A DNA stretch of 64,000 nt from Geothrix fuzhouensis (GTDB taxonomy: Bacteria > Acidobacteriota > Holophagae > Holophagales > Holophagaceae). A program made the position numbers and the translations under genes. The stretch is from assembly GCF_024609325.1 (NCBI RefSeq), contig NZ_JANHMQ010000001.1:434001-498000 (forward strand), given 5' to 3'. Positions 55,757 through 64,000 of the stretch are shown piece by piece (position 1 is the stretch's first letter; the number at the start of each line of letters is the position of its first letter). Under the pieces are notes generated by a model. That model saw only the letters and a list, made by a program, of their open reading frames with translations, made no database searches and was not told the DNA's origin.

Positions 55757-57481
55757 TCACCGGGGGCCACGCCGGCGACGGGAAAGATCCTTCTGGCGTC
55801 CCAGCAGCTCATTCTGGCGGGCCTCCACCCGCTGCCTCAGGGCCGGATCCACCTGGGTGCTGGGGTCTAGCAGCAGGCGGTTATTGGCCTGAAGCTCCCG
55901 GTCCACGTAGCGGGCCTCGAGCTTCACGAAGAGGGCCTCGGCGTCCCGGCCGGCCTCGTCCTGGCGGCTGGCCTGGGCATCCAGGTGCCGAATGGCGGCG
56001 AGGGCTCCTTCGGGCAGGCGGGCTGGATCACCTTCCGCATCCAGCAGGGCCTGGAGCAGGGGGGCCCCGTCGAGGCCATCCCACCAGGCTGGTGGAACCT
56101 CTTGGACGCGAGGCCAGTGGCCAGCGGTGCAAAGGAGCAGCAGGCTGCGGATCAGGTCGTCGAGCTCCTGGGGCGAAGAAGCCTGGACGGGTGCCTCCGC
56201 CTCCCGAACTGGGGCCTGCCGACCTCGAACGGCCCGGTCCAGCTCCTGCAGGGGCACCTGCAGCTGATGGGCCAGGCTGGAGAAGAGGTCCCGGCTCTCG
56301 GTGGTGCGGGGCAGGTAGGGCAGGAAATCCAGGAGGTCCTTGAAGGCCCCCATCCGGTCGGAGATGCGCCTCAGATCCTTGCCTTCCATGGCCCGGTCGA
56401 TCATGAAGGCCGTCCAGTCCGGAGCGGCCCGCAGCAGGTCGCGGAAGGCCTCACCGCCCAGCTTCAGGCACCAGGTATCGGGGTCTTCCCCCTGGGGCAG
56501 CTCCAGCAGACGCACCTCGAATCCGAGGGGCAGGGCCATGCGCAGGCTCTTTTCCATGGCCCGCCGGCCCGCGGCGTCGCCGTCAAAGCAGAGGATGACC
56601 CGGCGGGTGAACCGGCCCAGTTGCTTCAAGTGCTCCTCGGTGAGGGCGGTGCCGAGGGGAGCCACGGCCTGATGGATCCCGTGCTGGTGGAGCTGCAGCA
56701 CATCGAAATAGCCTTCCACCACCAGGGCCCCGTCCTTCATGGCGCCCTTGGCGCGATGGAAGCCGAAGAGGGTCTCGCCCTTGTGGAACAGCACCGTGTC
56801 GCGCGTGTTGAGGTACTTGGGCTGTCCTTCGCCCATGATCCGACCGCCGAAAGCCACTAGGCGGCCCCGGCCGTCGTGGATGGGGATGGTCAGGCGGTTG
56901 CGGAGGAAGTCGATCTGGGTGCCGCGCTCGCTGCGGCTGGCCAGGCCCGCCTGCTCCAGCAGCTCGCCGGAGAAGTTGAGGCCGCGCAGGTGGGTCACCA
57001 GCGGATCCCAGCCATCCGGCGCCATGCCGAAGCCGGCCTCCGCCACGAAAGGCCCTTCGTAGCCCCGCTGGCGCAGGTAGGTCCGGGCCGCCTCATGGCG
57101 CTCCAGCTGCCGCTCGTAGAAGGCCTGGGCCGCCTCCAGGGCGCTGCGCAGGCGGGTCTCGAGATCCAGTTCGGCCGCAGGACGCTCCCGGCGCTGGGGC
57201 AGGTCGATGCCGGCAGCCCGGGCCAGCTGCTCCAGGGCCTCGGGGAAAGTCATGCCCTCGCGCTCCATGAGCCAGGCAAAGGCGTCCCCATGCTTGCCGC
57301 AGCCGAAGCAGTGGTAGAAGCCTCGGTTGGCCACGACCTGGAAGCTGGGGCTGCGTTCGGCATGGAAGGGGCAGAGGCCCACATGGGCCGAGCCCTGTTT
57401 CCGCAGCTTCACCGCCTGGCCCACCAAGGCCAGCAGGTCCGTGGCGTCCCGGACGCGCTCGACGATCTCGCGATCACGCAT
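55757..57481 (-). CDS. dnaG: DNA primase
   Basis: A 574-residue primase that makes RNA primers for replication. The N-terminal CHC2 zinc finger is CPFHAERSPSFQV followed by FYHCFGCGKHGD; the catalytic core has GFGMAPDGWD, GRLVAFGGRIMG and PKYLNTRDT, then the TOPRIM motif LVVEGYFDVLQLHQHGI and ILCFDGDAAGRRA. A DnaB-binding C-terminal region follows. It is upstream of rpoD; no rpsU is next to it. It is divergent from the P-loop protein gene with 69 bases between starts. Confidence 0.96.
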   Translation of the reverse strand: MRDREIVERVRDATDLLALVGQAVKLRKQGSAHVGLCPFHAERSPSFQVVANRGFYHCFGCGKHGDAFAWLMEREGMTFPEALEQLARAAGIDLPQRRERPAAELDLETRLRSALEAAQAFYERQLERHEAARTYLRQRGYEGPFVAEAGFGMAPDGWDPLVTHLRGLNFSGELLEQAGLASRSERGTQIDFLRNRLTIPIHDGRGRLVAFGGRIMGEGQPKYLNTRDTVLFHKGETLFGFHRAKGAMKDGALVVEGYFDVLQLHQHGIHQAVAPLGTALTEEHLKQLGRFTRRVILCFDGDAAGRRAMEKSLRMALPLGFEVRLLELPQGEDPDTWCLKLGGEAFRDLLRAAPDWTAFMIDRAMEGKDLRRISDRMGAFKDLLDFLPYLPRTTESRDLFSSLAHQLQVPLQELDRAVRGRQAPVREAEAPVQASSPQELDDLIRSLLLLCTAGHWPRVQEVPPAWWDGLDGAPLLQALLDAEGDPARLPEGALAAIRHLDAQASRQDEAGRDAEALFVKLEARYVDRELQANNRLLLDPSTQVDPALRQRVEARQNELLGRQKDLSRRRRGPR

Positions 57482-57550
57482 GTATCAGGCATATCACGGG
57501 CCAGGGAGGAGCGGTCATGGCATTCTTAGGGGTTTCTGTTGGATGGACTT

Positions 57551-58540
57551 ATGCCCCACCTGCTCGACACGATCCTTCTGTTCAGCCTGCCCGCCTCGGG
57601 CAAGTCGGAAGTCCGGCGCTACCTGGCCAGTCTCACGCCGGATCAGTGCCGGAACGACTTCCACATGGGGCCCACCCTGCAGCTCGACGACTACCCCTAT
57701 GTCCACCTGATGCACCGCATCGACGATGAGCTGAAGGCCTGCGGCCTGGGCTACGCCTACTACCACGGCCCCAACCGCCCCTTTCGCGACAACTGGACCT
57801 GGGCAGTTCTCATCGAGCTGCTGAACGAGGACTACGCGAACCTCATGGCCAGCCGCCAGATCGAAGTCCCTGGCGCCGCCCAGCACCTCTTCGACCGCCT
57901 GGATGCCGCCCACGTCAAGGTGGGCCTGCCGGAGTACCTGGGTGACCTCCCTCATCGCCTCCGGGTGCGCATGGCCGAGGCTCTGGAAGCCGAATGCCGC
58001 ACCGAGTTGGATGTCCTCAACCGCCAGAACGCCCTGGACAAGACGGGTCGCACGCTGGTGATCGAAGCGGCCCGGGGCGGGGCCCATGGCTCGGTCTTTC
58101 CCCTGTGCCCACCCCACGGCTACGACACGGCCTTCCAGACCCTGGCGCCCGCCATCCTTGAAACGGCCTCGGTGCTCTACGTCTGGGTGGACCCGGTCGA
58201 AAGCCGCCGCAAGAACATCGAGCGGGGGCGCCCCGATGGCCAGGGCAGCATCCTCCATCACAGCGTGCCCATGGAGGTTATGCTCGGTCAGTACGGCACG
58301 GATGACATGGCCTGGCTCATGGAGCAGAGCGACCGCCCCGGCACCATCCGCGTGGAGCGCACCATCCAGGCCGGCGACCGCTATGAGACCAAGGTCTATC
58401 ACCTGCCCGTGGCCCGCTTCGACAACCGCAGTGACGTGACCACCTTCGTCCGCGAGGACCAGAAGCTCTGGAAACCTGCCGATATCCAGGCCATCCACAG
58501 TGGCCTCAAGGCTGCATTCGATCAGTTGGCGAAGAAGTAA
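57551..58540 (+). CDS. P-loop protein of unknown function
   Basis: A 329-residue soluble protein with an early nucleotide-binding loop LLFSLPASGKSEVRRYL (residues about 9-25) and, later, LYVWVDPVESRRKNIERGRP, which resembles a lid or sugar-kinase/zeta-type region with conserved Arg. FHMGPTLQLDDYPYVHLMHRID and GPNRPFRDNWTW look conserved. It may be a small-molecule or nucleotide kinase; no family name is recognised. ATG at 57551 is chosen over TTG at 57539. No partner gene is adjacent. Confidence 0.75.
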   Translation: MPHLLDTILLFSLPASGKSEVRRYLASLTPDQCRNDFHMGPTLQLDDYPYVHLMHRIDDELKACGLGYAYYHGPNRPFRDNWTWAVLIELLNEDYANLMASRQIEVPGAAQHLFDRLDAAHVKVGLPEYLGDLPHRLRVRMAEALEAECRTELDVLNRQNALDKTGRTLVIEAARGGAHGSVFPLCPPHGYDTAFQTLAPAILETASVLYVWVDPVESRRKNIERGRPDGQGSILHHSVPMEVMLGQYGTDDMAWLMEQSDRPGTIRVERTIQAGDRYETKVYHLPVARFDNRSDVTTFVREDQKLWKPADIQAIHSGLKAAFDQLAKK

Positions 58541-58550
58541 AAGGCTCTTT

Positions 58551-58628
58551 AACCGCAGATGCCGCAGATGGACGCAGATGAAAAGCGCTTGAACGTTTTT
58601 ATCTGTGCCATCTGCGACATCTGCGGTT
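58551..58628. repeat. Intergenic palindromic element (family 2)
   Basis: AACCGCAGATGCCGCAGATG at the left is an inverted copy of CATCTGCGACATCTGCGGTT at the right, separated by an AT-rich centre. Its sub-units (CCGCAGATG, GACGCAGATG) repeat in tandem, like the family 1 elements, but with a different core. It lies between two convergent genes. Confidence 0.85.
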
Positions 58629-58639
58629 TCAAATTCTGT

Positions 58640-59983
58640 TCAGTGCGTTCCTGCGCCCGCTCTGGCACTCCAGATGCGGGTCATGATGAAGGCGCCGATT
58701 AGGCTGAAGGGGATGATGGAGCCGACCCACACCCAGGCATGGGTGGGCTGGTGGCCGGGGGCGGCCACGCCATCCCAGCCGTAGGTCTTCAGGATCCATC
58801 CGAGGCCAAACCCTGTCAGGCCCGAACCGATGTACTGGATGCCATCCAGGGCCCCCGTGACCGTGGCCGCGGCCTTGCGGCCTCCGAAATCCATGCTCGC
58901 CGTGCCGCTGAGCATGCCGTGGACGCCGAAGATGAACATGGCCGTGAGGCCCAGCAGGAGCACGGCCCAGACCTGGCCGCCATGGGTGCCCTGACCGAAG
59001 GTCATGCCCAGCAGACCGAGCATGACCACCTGCACCAGGTAGAAGAGGAAGGCCACGGGCGGTCGGCGGGATTGGAACAGCTTGTCGCTCATCCAGCCGC
59101 AGAGCAGACCGCCGAGGATGCCGCCGCCCATGAAGGCGATGCCGGTCCACCAGAAGAGATGCTCCTTCTTGCCCAGGTGGTAGATCTCCTGCAGGTACTC
59201 CGTGAAGTAGAGCATCACGCCCTGGCGCACGAAGCCCGTGCAGAACTCCGCGAAGATGAGCGAGACGACGATCGGGTTGTGGAAGACCTTCCGCATGAGG
59301 TCACCCAGGGGCAGGGGGGTCTCATCCGCGGAACCGGCGTTGGAGCCGTCCCCCGTGTCGAAGTCGTCATACCCGGCATGGCTGGGGCGGTTGCGTACCA
59401 GGAACCAGTCCGCGAGAAACATGAAGGTCATGGCACCCGCCGGCACAAACCAGATGACGGTCCAGCTGCGGAAGCTGGCCAGCAGCCAAGCGCCGATGGT
59501 AGTGGCCAGGAAGTAGCCTGAGCTGATCATGATGCCGAAGATGCCGCCGAAGATGCCGCGCTCGCTGACGTGGAACCACGTGCTGTTCACCTTCACCACG
59601 GACAGGGCGCCGAAGCTCTGGAAGTACATGTTGGCGCTCCAGAGCAGGCTCATGCTCACCAGCACCTTGGAGGCATCACCATTCAGGAACATGAACCCGA
59701 TGAGCAGGTTGACCGCTGCCGCGCCGATGGCGCCGATGAGGATGGCCTTGCGACCGCCGATGCGATCCGCCAGGGGCCCGTTGAAGATCACGGCCAGGCC
59801 GTAGGTCCAAAAGCCCGCGGAGGCGATGAGGCCCATCTGGGCTTTATCCAGGTGGTACCAGGCGCCGATGTCGTTCTTCACGATGTTGAAGTTGTAGCGG
59901 CCCATGTACATGGCCGCGTAGGTCAGCCCCAGGGGAAACCAGTTCAGAAACCGGCGCAAGCGGAAGGCAGGGCTGTGATCCAA
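58640..59983 (-). CDS. MFS permease, organophosphate:phosphate antiporter (GlpT/UhpT) type
   Basis: About 447 residues with twelve membrane helices. AAMYMGRYNFNIVKNDIG early and GPLADRIGGRKAILIGAIGAA (the MFS A motif) fit the OPA family that exchanges glycerol-3-phosphate or hexose phosphates for phosphate; substrate cannot be fixed from sequence. TTG at 59983 has GAGG five bases upstream and is preferred to TTG at 60031, which lacks a site; no ATG is available before the first helix. A family 2 palindrome follows the gene. Confidence 0.85.
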   Translation of the reverse strand: MDHSPAFRLRRFLNWFPLGLTYAAMYMGRYNFNIVKNDIGAWYHLDKAQMGLIASAGFWTYGLAVIFNGPLADRIGGRKAILIGAIGAAAVNLLIGFMFLNGDASKVLVSMSLLWSANMYFQSFGALSVVKVNSTWFHVSERGIFGGIFGIMISSGYFLATTIGAWLLASFRSWTVIWFVPAGAMTFMFLADWFLVRNRPSHAGYDDFDTGDGSNAGSADETPLPLGDLMRKVFHNPIVVSLIFAEFCTGFVRQGVMLYFTEYLQEIYHLGKKEHLFWWTGIAFMGGGILGGLLCGWMSDKLFQSRRPPVAFLFYLVQVVMLGLLGMTFGQGTHGGQVWAVLLLGLTAMFIFGVHGMLSGTASMDFGGRKAAATVTGALDGIQYIGSGLTGFGLGWILKTYGWDGVAAPGHQPTHAWVWVGSIIPFSLIGAFIMTRIWSARAGAGTH

Positions 59984-60052
59984 GGGAACCTCGATGCCTT
60001 CAATGGTACCGGGGGCTTGGCCATCCCCCAAGGAACGAGCGTGTAACGCCGG

Positions 60053-60598
60053 TCACTCCGCCTTGCGGTAAGTCTCGTCGGTGCCCGTCAGTGCCCAGCT
60101 TCCCCGCCGGCGCTCGAAGGTGGCGTGGCGCTGCCTGGTCTGGCCCAATGCCGCATCTGAATGGACAGCCTGGAAGATGGGGAACTGGGCCGTGGGCTTG
60201 TCCAGGCGAATCTCGTAGGTGACGCGGGCTCCCTCGCGGGTGGGTTCCATATGGACGGCGCGCACGAACACCGCCTCGGCCGCGGGCATGGAGAAGCCTT
60301 TGGGCGCCGCCTTGATGCTCTTGGGGGCATCAGGCTTCAGGCGGAAGGTGAACGTCTCCCGCTCGCCTTCGGCCTGGACCGCACTGTCGAACCAGCCACT
60401 CTTGTCCAGGTTCTCCTTCAGCGTCACTAGGCGCAGGTGCTCGGGACTGCCTTTTTCTGCCGAGGCCTTCTCGGGTACGGTGACAGGCACGACCACCGGA
60501 TAGTCCTTGCGGATCAAGCCCTCAGCCTTGGCCCGTTCCAGCTTCGAGCTGCAGGCCAGCGTCAGGAGGAGGACGGGCAGGAGCAGAGCGGGGCGCAT
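60053..60598 (-). CDS. Hypothetical lipoprotein
   Basis: A 181-residue lipoprotein: signal peptide with the lipobox LTLAC (Cys about residue 16), then a soluble region beginning SSKLERAKAEGLIRKDYP and ending RRRGSWALTGTDETYRKAE. No known domain is recognised. AAGGA seven bases before ATG 60598 sets the start; the longer frame lacks a site. It is divergent from kbl with 100 bases between starts. Confidence 0.75.
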   Translation of the reverse strand: MRPALLLPVLLLTLACSSKLERAKAEGLIRKDYPVVVPVTVPEKASAEKGSPEHLRLVTLKENLDKSGWFDSAVQAEGERETFTFRLKPDAPKSIKAAPKGFSMPAAEAVFVRAVHMEPTREGARVTYEIRLDKPTAQFPIFQAVHSDAALGQTRQRHATFERRRGSWALTGTDETYRKAE

Positions 60599-60698
60599 GG
60601 TCGGATCCTTTTCCAGTTCGCAAGGATGGTGACACAACCGGACGTTCGTCACGCAACCTCGCAGTATCCTATGGGGCTCTGACGCTTAGGAGACCACT

Positions 60699-61892
60699 GT
60701 GAATCCTGCCTACCTGGCCCACCTCACCCACGAAATCGAGCAGCTGAAGGAGGCCGGGCTCTTCAAGACCGAGCGGATCATCACCTCACCCCAGCAGCCC
60801 CGGATGCAGGCCAACGGCAAGGACGTGGTCTGCCTCTGCGCCAACAACTATCTGGGCCTGGCCAACCATCCCGAGGTGATCCAGGCCGGCAAGGCCGTGA
60901 TGGATGACCACGGCTTCGGCATGGCTTCGGTGCGCTTCATCTGCGGCACCCAGGACATCCACCGGGAGTTGGAAGTGAAGCTGGCGGCCTTCCTGGGCTT
61001 CGAGGACACCCAGCTGTACTCCTCGTGCTTCGACGCCAACGGCGCCATCTTCGAGGGCCTGCTGGGCGAGGAGGATGCGATCATCAGCGACGCGCTGAAT
61101 CACGCCTCCATCATCGACGGCATCCGCCTCTGCAAGGCCCAGCGCTTCCGCTACGCCAACTCCGATATGGCGGACCTGGAGGCCCAGCTCAAGGCCGCAG
61201 ATGCCGCCGGAGCCCGCTTCAAGCTGGTGGTGACGGACGGTGTGTTCAGCATGGACGGTTACATTGCCAAACTCGGAGCGATCTGCGACCTGGCGGAGAA
61301 ATACGGTGCCATGGTCATGGTGGACGACAGCCACGCCGTGGGCTTCATGGGCACGAATGGGCGGGGAACGCACGAGCACTGCGGGGTCATGGGCCGGGTG
61401 GACTTCATGACCGGTACCTTCGGCAAGGCCCTGGGCGGTGCCTCCGGCGGCTACATCGCCGGAAGGCAGGTGACCATCGACTGGTTGCGGCAGAAGGCCC
61501 GTCCCTACCTCTTCTCGAACTCCGTGGCGCCCGCCATCGTGGCCGCCACGCTGAAGGTGCTGGAACTGCTCAAGAACAGCCAGGGCCTTATCAAGCAGGT
61601 GCATGAGAACGCCCAGTATTTCCGGGCCGGTATGGAGAAGGCCGGCTTCAAGCTGCTGCCCGGCGAGCACCCCATTGTGCCCGTCATGCTGTATGAGGCG
61701 CCCCTGGCCCAGGAGTTCGCCAAGCGCCTGTTGGATGAGGGCGTCTATGTCATCGGCTTCTTCTTCCCGGTGGTGCCCAAGGGCCAGGCGCGCATCCGCA
61801 CGCAGATGAGCGCGGCGCACACCCGTGCCGACCTGGACAAAGCCATTACCGCCTTCACCAAGGTGGGCCGGGAACTCGGAGTGATCCAATAA
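60699..61892 (+). CDS. kbl: Glycine C-acetyltransferase (2-amino-3-ketobutyrate CoA ligase)
   Basis: A 397-residue PLP enzyme of the alpha-oxoamine synthase family that cleaves 2-amino-3-ketobutyrate with CoA to glycine and acetyl-CoA, the second step of threonine breakdown. Features are [44 protein letters not shown] and the PLP lysine in [17 protein letters not shown]. Length matches E. coli Kbl (398). The start is GTG with AGGAG at good spacing. No threonine dehydrogenase gene is adjacent. Confidence 0.95.
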   Translation: MNPAYLAHLTHEIEQLKEAGLFKTERIITSPQQPRMQANGKDVVCLCANNYLGLANHPEVIQAGKAVMDDHGFGMASVRFICGTQDIHRELEVKLAAFLGFEDTQLYSSCFDANGAIFEGLLGEEDAIISDALNHASIIDGIRLCKAQRFRYANSDMADLEAQLKAADAAGARFKLVVTDGVFSMDGYIAKLGAICDLAEKYGAMVMVDDSHAVGFMGTNGRGTHEHCGVMGRVDFMTGTFGKALGGASGGYIAGRQVTIDWLRQKARPYLFSNSVAPAIVAATLKVLELLKNSQGLIKQVHENAQYFRAGMEKAGFKLLPGEHPIVPVMLYEAPLAQEFAKRLLDEGVYVIGFFFPVVPKGQARIRTQMSAAHTRADLDKAITAFTKVGRELGVIQ

Positions 61893-61923
61893 GCTGATCG
61901 ACCGCGCCAGCCGATTGGTACCG

Positions 61924-61959
61924 CGCCCCAGACTGAGCTGGTTGGGGGCGTCAATTCTT
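61924..61959. terminator. Stem-loop between kbl and the MauE gene
   Basis: CGCCCC pairs with GGGGCG around a 15-base loop that can also pair internally (CAG/CTG). It is followed on the plus strand by TCAATTCTTT, so it is a moderate intrinsic terminator for kbl; the minus-strand gene's 3' end overlaps it. Confidence 0.5.
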
Positions 61960-62412
61960 TCGGGGATGGGTAGCCAGGAGGATCTGGGCGGCCAGGAGGA
62001 GCAAGCCAACATCGCGCAGCAGCAACCACCGCATGTCGGTCAGGCGCTCGGCATCCGTCCGGTGCGTGGTGCCTCCGAAGCACCCGCAATCCACCGGATG
62101 GTTGCGGGCGAGGTTGAGGGTGAGGGCCAGACTGAAGGCCAGGAGCAGCAGCGCGACCCATGTTAGGGCAGCCCGGATCCAGACGCCTAGGCAGAGCGCC
62201 AGGCCGCAGACCAACTCCAGCCATGGCAGCACCAGGGCCATGGGGTTCAATACCTTGCCTGGAACCAATTGATAGGCCCAGATGGCTTTGGCGAAGCCGG
62301 GTGGATCGCCGATCTTGGGCAGAGCCGCCGCGATGAAGACCAGACCCAGGGCGATTCTCACCGCCAGGCTGAGCCTGGGATGAAGGAGCCATCGCCGCAG
62401 TCGGGGGCTCAT
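61951..62412 (-). CDS. MauE/DoxX-like membrane protein
   Basis: A 153-residue protein with four membrane helices: FIAAALPKIGDPPGFAKAIWAYQLVP, LVLPWLELVCGLALCLGVW, then CGCFGG in a periplasmic loop, and a last helix before ATHPRKN. This is the DoxX/MauE family, linked to thiol-disulfide chemistry. The start overlaps the stop of the rhodanese gene upstream by four bases (ATGA), so the two are one operon, perhaps handling sulfur or thiol redox at the membrane. Confidence 0.86.
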   Translation of the reverse strand: MSPRLRRWLLHPRLSLAVRIALGLVFIAAALPKIGDPPGFAKAIWAYQLVPGKVLNPMALVLPWLELVCGLALCLGVWIRAALTWVALLLLAFSLALTLNLARNHPVDCGCFGGTTHRTDAERLTDMRWLLLRDVGLLLLAAQILLATHPRKN

Positions 62413-63101
62413 GGTCTTCCCTTCTCGACGGGCCGGCCCTGTGCCACCCAGGCTGGGAAACCATCGCGGAAAATGAGTATGTGGAAGTAACCTTCCCCCA
62501 GCAACTTCTCGGCAAGCAGGTGGGAATCCCGGCAGTCACCCCCGCTGCAGTAGATGACGATGGGATCTTCCGAGCCCGGTCGGCGCGCGGCCTTGAACGA
62601 GAGCAGGCGGTCGTCCAGATCGGATTCCCACACCGGGGTGCTCCAGGCCCCGGCGATGTGGCCTTCGGCAAATTCGGAGCCCCGGCGGGCGTCCAGGAAT
62701 GGCGTGCCGTAATGGAAGGCCTGCCAGGCTTCCGCACTGCTGATCTCCCGGATGGGACTGAAGGATGGTGGTTCCGGCGTGGACGGGGCGACCGAGGCGG
62801 GAGGCGGTGTCTTCCCGGGTGGAGTGGGCGGAGCCGAGTGGGGCAGGTGACCCCTCCCAGGCTCCTGGGTCACGGGTTCGGGCCTGACTCCTTCGGGGCG
62901 TGGCGTTGCCGCGGGTCCGGGGCTCACAGGAGAGAGCGGCACCGCAGATCCGGCCCAAGCCAGGCGGCGTGCCGGGGAAGCGAGGCGGTTGGAGAGCAGC
63001 GCGGCCCCCACCGCCAGCCCGGCCAAGGCCAAGGTTCGGAAAGACGTGGATCGGGAGCCACGCAGCATGGACTGATCAGCTTGGCGGAATGAGCCTGGCA
63101 T
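62409..63101 (-). CDS. Membrane-anchored rhodanese-domain protein
   Basis: A 230-residue protein: N-terminal membrane anchor (about residues 22-42, FRTLALAGLAVGAALLSN), a Pro-rich linker to about 118, then a rhodanese domain with FLDARRGSEFAEGHIAGAW and the active-site Cys in IYCSGGDCRDSH. Sulfur or thiol transfer outside the membrane is expected. A second ATG at 63068 is possible. It is coupled to the MauE-like gene downstream. Confidence 0.87.
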   Translation of the reverse strand: MPGSFRQADQSMLRGSRSTSFRTLALAGLAVGAALLSNRLASPARRLAWAGSAVPLSPVSPGPAATPRPEGVRPEPVTQEPGRGHLPHSAPPTPPGKTPPPASVAPSTPEPPSFSPIREISSAEAWQAFHYGTPFLDARRGSEFAEGHIAGAWSTPVWESDLDDRLLSFKAARRPGSEDPIVIYCSGGDCRDSHLLAEKLLGEGYFHILIFRDGFPAWVAQGRPVEKGRP

Positions 63102-63104
63102 CGG

Positions 63105-63350
63105 TTACAACACGATGTACCGATAGGTTCCGGGCTCCTGCTCCTTCAGCAGAAGTTGGACAGTCCAGCGGCCGTCCGGAAACCGCTCATACATGGTGGC
63201 GCTCATGACGGATTCCTTCAGCCATTCCCGGATGTCTTCGTAGCGCTCGAAGGCCGGTGGAGCCCACTCCTCGCCCCCGCAGCCCCTGGCGGCGGATCCT
63301 GGCTTGATGTAATCCAGCAGGCGCGCCAGCGCGACTTCGGGGTTCGACAT
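63105..63350 (-). CDS. Small hypothetical protein
   Basis: An 81-residue soluble protein with a helical N-terminus (EVALARLLDYIKPG) and a beta C-terminus (DGRWTVQLLLKEQEPGTYRYIVL). No family is recognised. GGAG at good spacing sets ATG 63350. Its stop is three bases before the rhodanese start and the PilZ gene ends 36 bases upstream, so the PilZ, hypothetical, rhodanese and MauE genes may be one transcript. Confidence 0.65.
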   Translation of the reverse strand: MSNPEVALARLLDYIKPGSAARGCGGEEWAPPAFERYEDIREWLKESVMSATMYERFPDGRWTVQLLLKEQEPGTYRYIVL

Positions 63351-63385
63351 GGAGGCTCCGGGTGATCCATCGGATGCAGGTTGGT

Positions 63386-63751
63386 TCAACCCTTGGGGTT
63401 TTCCTGGGCCTCGAAGGCCCGATCCGCCTCGGGTGAGACGGACCGGATCAGGGCCCTCAGGGCCTCGATGTCGCGACCTTCGAGCTCCCGCGAGAACTGG
63501 ATGGCCATGCCGTTGGCATCAGACCGGACCACGGTTCCCCGCGTCACGACCCGCTTGCCCGCCTCGGCCTCTTCAAGCAGGATGGCCACGCCGCAGGCGG
63601 TGCCCACGGGCAGCCGATCCGACCCGCCGATCAGGAGGCCGCCCATGCTGATGTTGATGGCCGTGGGGAAGGCGATGATGCGTTCCGGCGTCACCACCTT
63701 CACGCGGTAGGCAATGGGCACTCGGGGGTGCTGGCGTTGCTCGATGGTCAC
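63386..63751 (-). CDS. PilZ domain protein
   Basis: A 121-residue single-domain PilZ protein that would bind cyclic-di-GMP. The RxxxR-type motif appears as EQRQHPRV near the N-terminus (the first Arg spaced by QHP from the second), and the second motif as NISMGGLLIG. GTG at 63751 is the likely start; a longer frame reaches 63826 without a ribosome site. A GGDEF cyclase is encoded at 16823-19873, far away. Confidence 0.82.
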   Translation of the reverse strand: MTIEQRQHPRVPIAYRVKVVTPERIIAFPTAINISMGGLLIGGSDRLPVGTACGVAILLEEAEAGKRVVTRGTVVRSDANGMAIQFSRELEGRDIEALRALIRSVSPEADRAFEAQENPKG

Positions 63752-63800
63752 GTTCGCTCTGCGGATGCCCAGTGTCGGTGGGTCTCGTGATGATAGCGCG

Positions 63801-64000
63801 TCACTCCTTGGCGTGGTCGTGCACATCGGTCACGGCCCGCCCGGAGGGATCGGCCTGGTTCGCGAAGGACGCGTCCCACCGCAGGGCGGTCTCGGTGCTG
63901 CAGGCCACGCTGCGCTCCCAGGGCACGCAGTTCACGGCCGTCGCGCTGGGGAAGTGGTGCTCGAAGATCCGCCGGTAGAGGTAAGCCTCCTTGGTTTCGG
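63801..64000 (-). CDS. asnB: Asparagine synthase (glutamine-hydrolysing), C-terminal end
   Basis: The last 65 codons before the window edge read ETKEAYLYRRIFEHHFPS, then CVPWERSVACSTETALRWD and DPSGRAVTDVHDHAKE. This matches the C-terminus of AsnB (E. coli has TKEAYYYR, SVACSSAKAIEWD and DPSGRAV). The enzyme makes asparagine from aspartate, glutamine and ATP. The N-terminal glutaminase and most of the synthase domain are outside the window. Confidence 0.88.
   Translation of the reverse strand, partial: ETKEAYLYRRIFEHHFPSATAVNCVPWERSVACSTETALRWDASFANQADPSGRAVTDVHDHAKE

Overview
The window is high-GC bacterial chromosome, about two-thirds GC by eye. Genes are tightly packed on both strands and often overlap at start and stop codons. 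The gene set fits an acidobacterium of the Holophagae (Geothrix/Holophaga type): a bacterial tricorn protease, several Ser/Thr kinases with TPR or zinc-ribbon tails, a periplasmic-propeller diguanylate cyclase, a B12-dependent ribonucleotide reductase, butyrate/acetate-type acyl-phosphate enzymes, and a TamB-like protein. This assignment is inferred from gene content only; no rRNA is present.

Layout. 1-7.5 kb: the end of an Omp85-like barrel, a fused phosphate acyltransferase-butyrate kinase, a separate phosphate butyryltransferase, a TfoX-N protein, a GNAT acetyltransferase and RsmE. 7.5-12.5 kb: threonine deaminase ilvA with a leader-peptide attenuator, divergent from a tricorn protease. 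12.5-14.9 kb: a small accessory patch with a lower-GC HsdR_N-like gene, a DUF2200 gene, a thioesterase and inverted-repeat elements. 14.9-27.8 kb: M29 aminopeptidase, MtgA, a propeller-GGDEF protein, malate dehydrogenase, a MoaD-like/BNR pair, NudC and a large TPR kinase. 27.9-29.6 kb: a decayed second copy of the nudC 3' end, then a strongly AT-rich two-gene unit (two-TM GAF protein plus Panacea/SocA-like protein) immediately downstream of nrdJ. 29.6-33.8 kb: nrdJ with two NrdR-box-like operators, then the SRP RNA gene, whose 3' end is repeated at the head of 155-bp structured units. 33.8-40.6 kb: a TIGR02757 protein, heme genes hemH-hemY, small envelope proteins and a radical SAM protein. 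40.6-57.5 kb: gltB, dnaX, a MoaD-like protein, an MFS-kinase-TamB gene run, and rpoD-dnaG. 57.5-64 kb: an unknown P-loop protein, an organophosphate-type MFS permease, a lipoprotein, kbl, a MauE-rhodanese pair, a PilZ protein and the C-terminus of asparagine synthase.

The best new leads are the AT-rich GAF/Panacea pair, a candidate toxin-antitoxin or defence unit carried behind nrdJ; the ilvA attenuator, whose leader peptide, antiterminator and terminator can all be read in the sequence; the repeats that start with the 3' end of the SRP RNA gene; and the tandem NrdR-like boxes of nrdJ. Most of the remaining window is ordinary housekeeping sequence.
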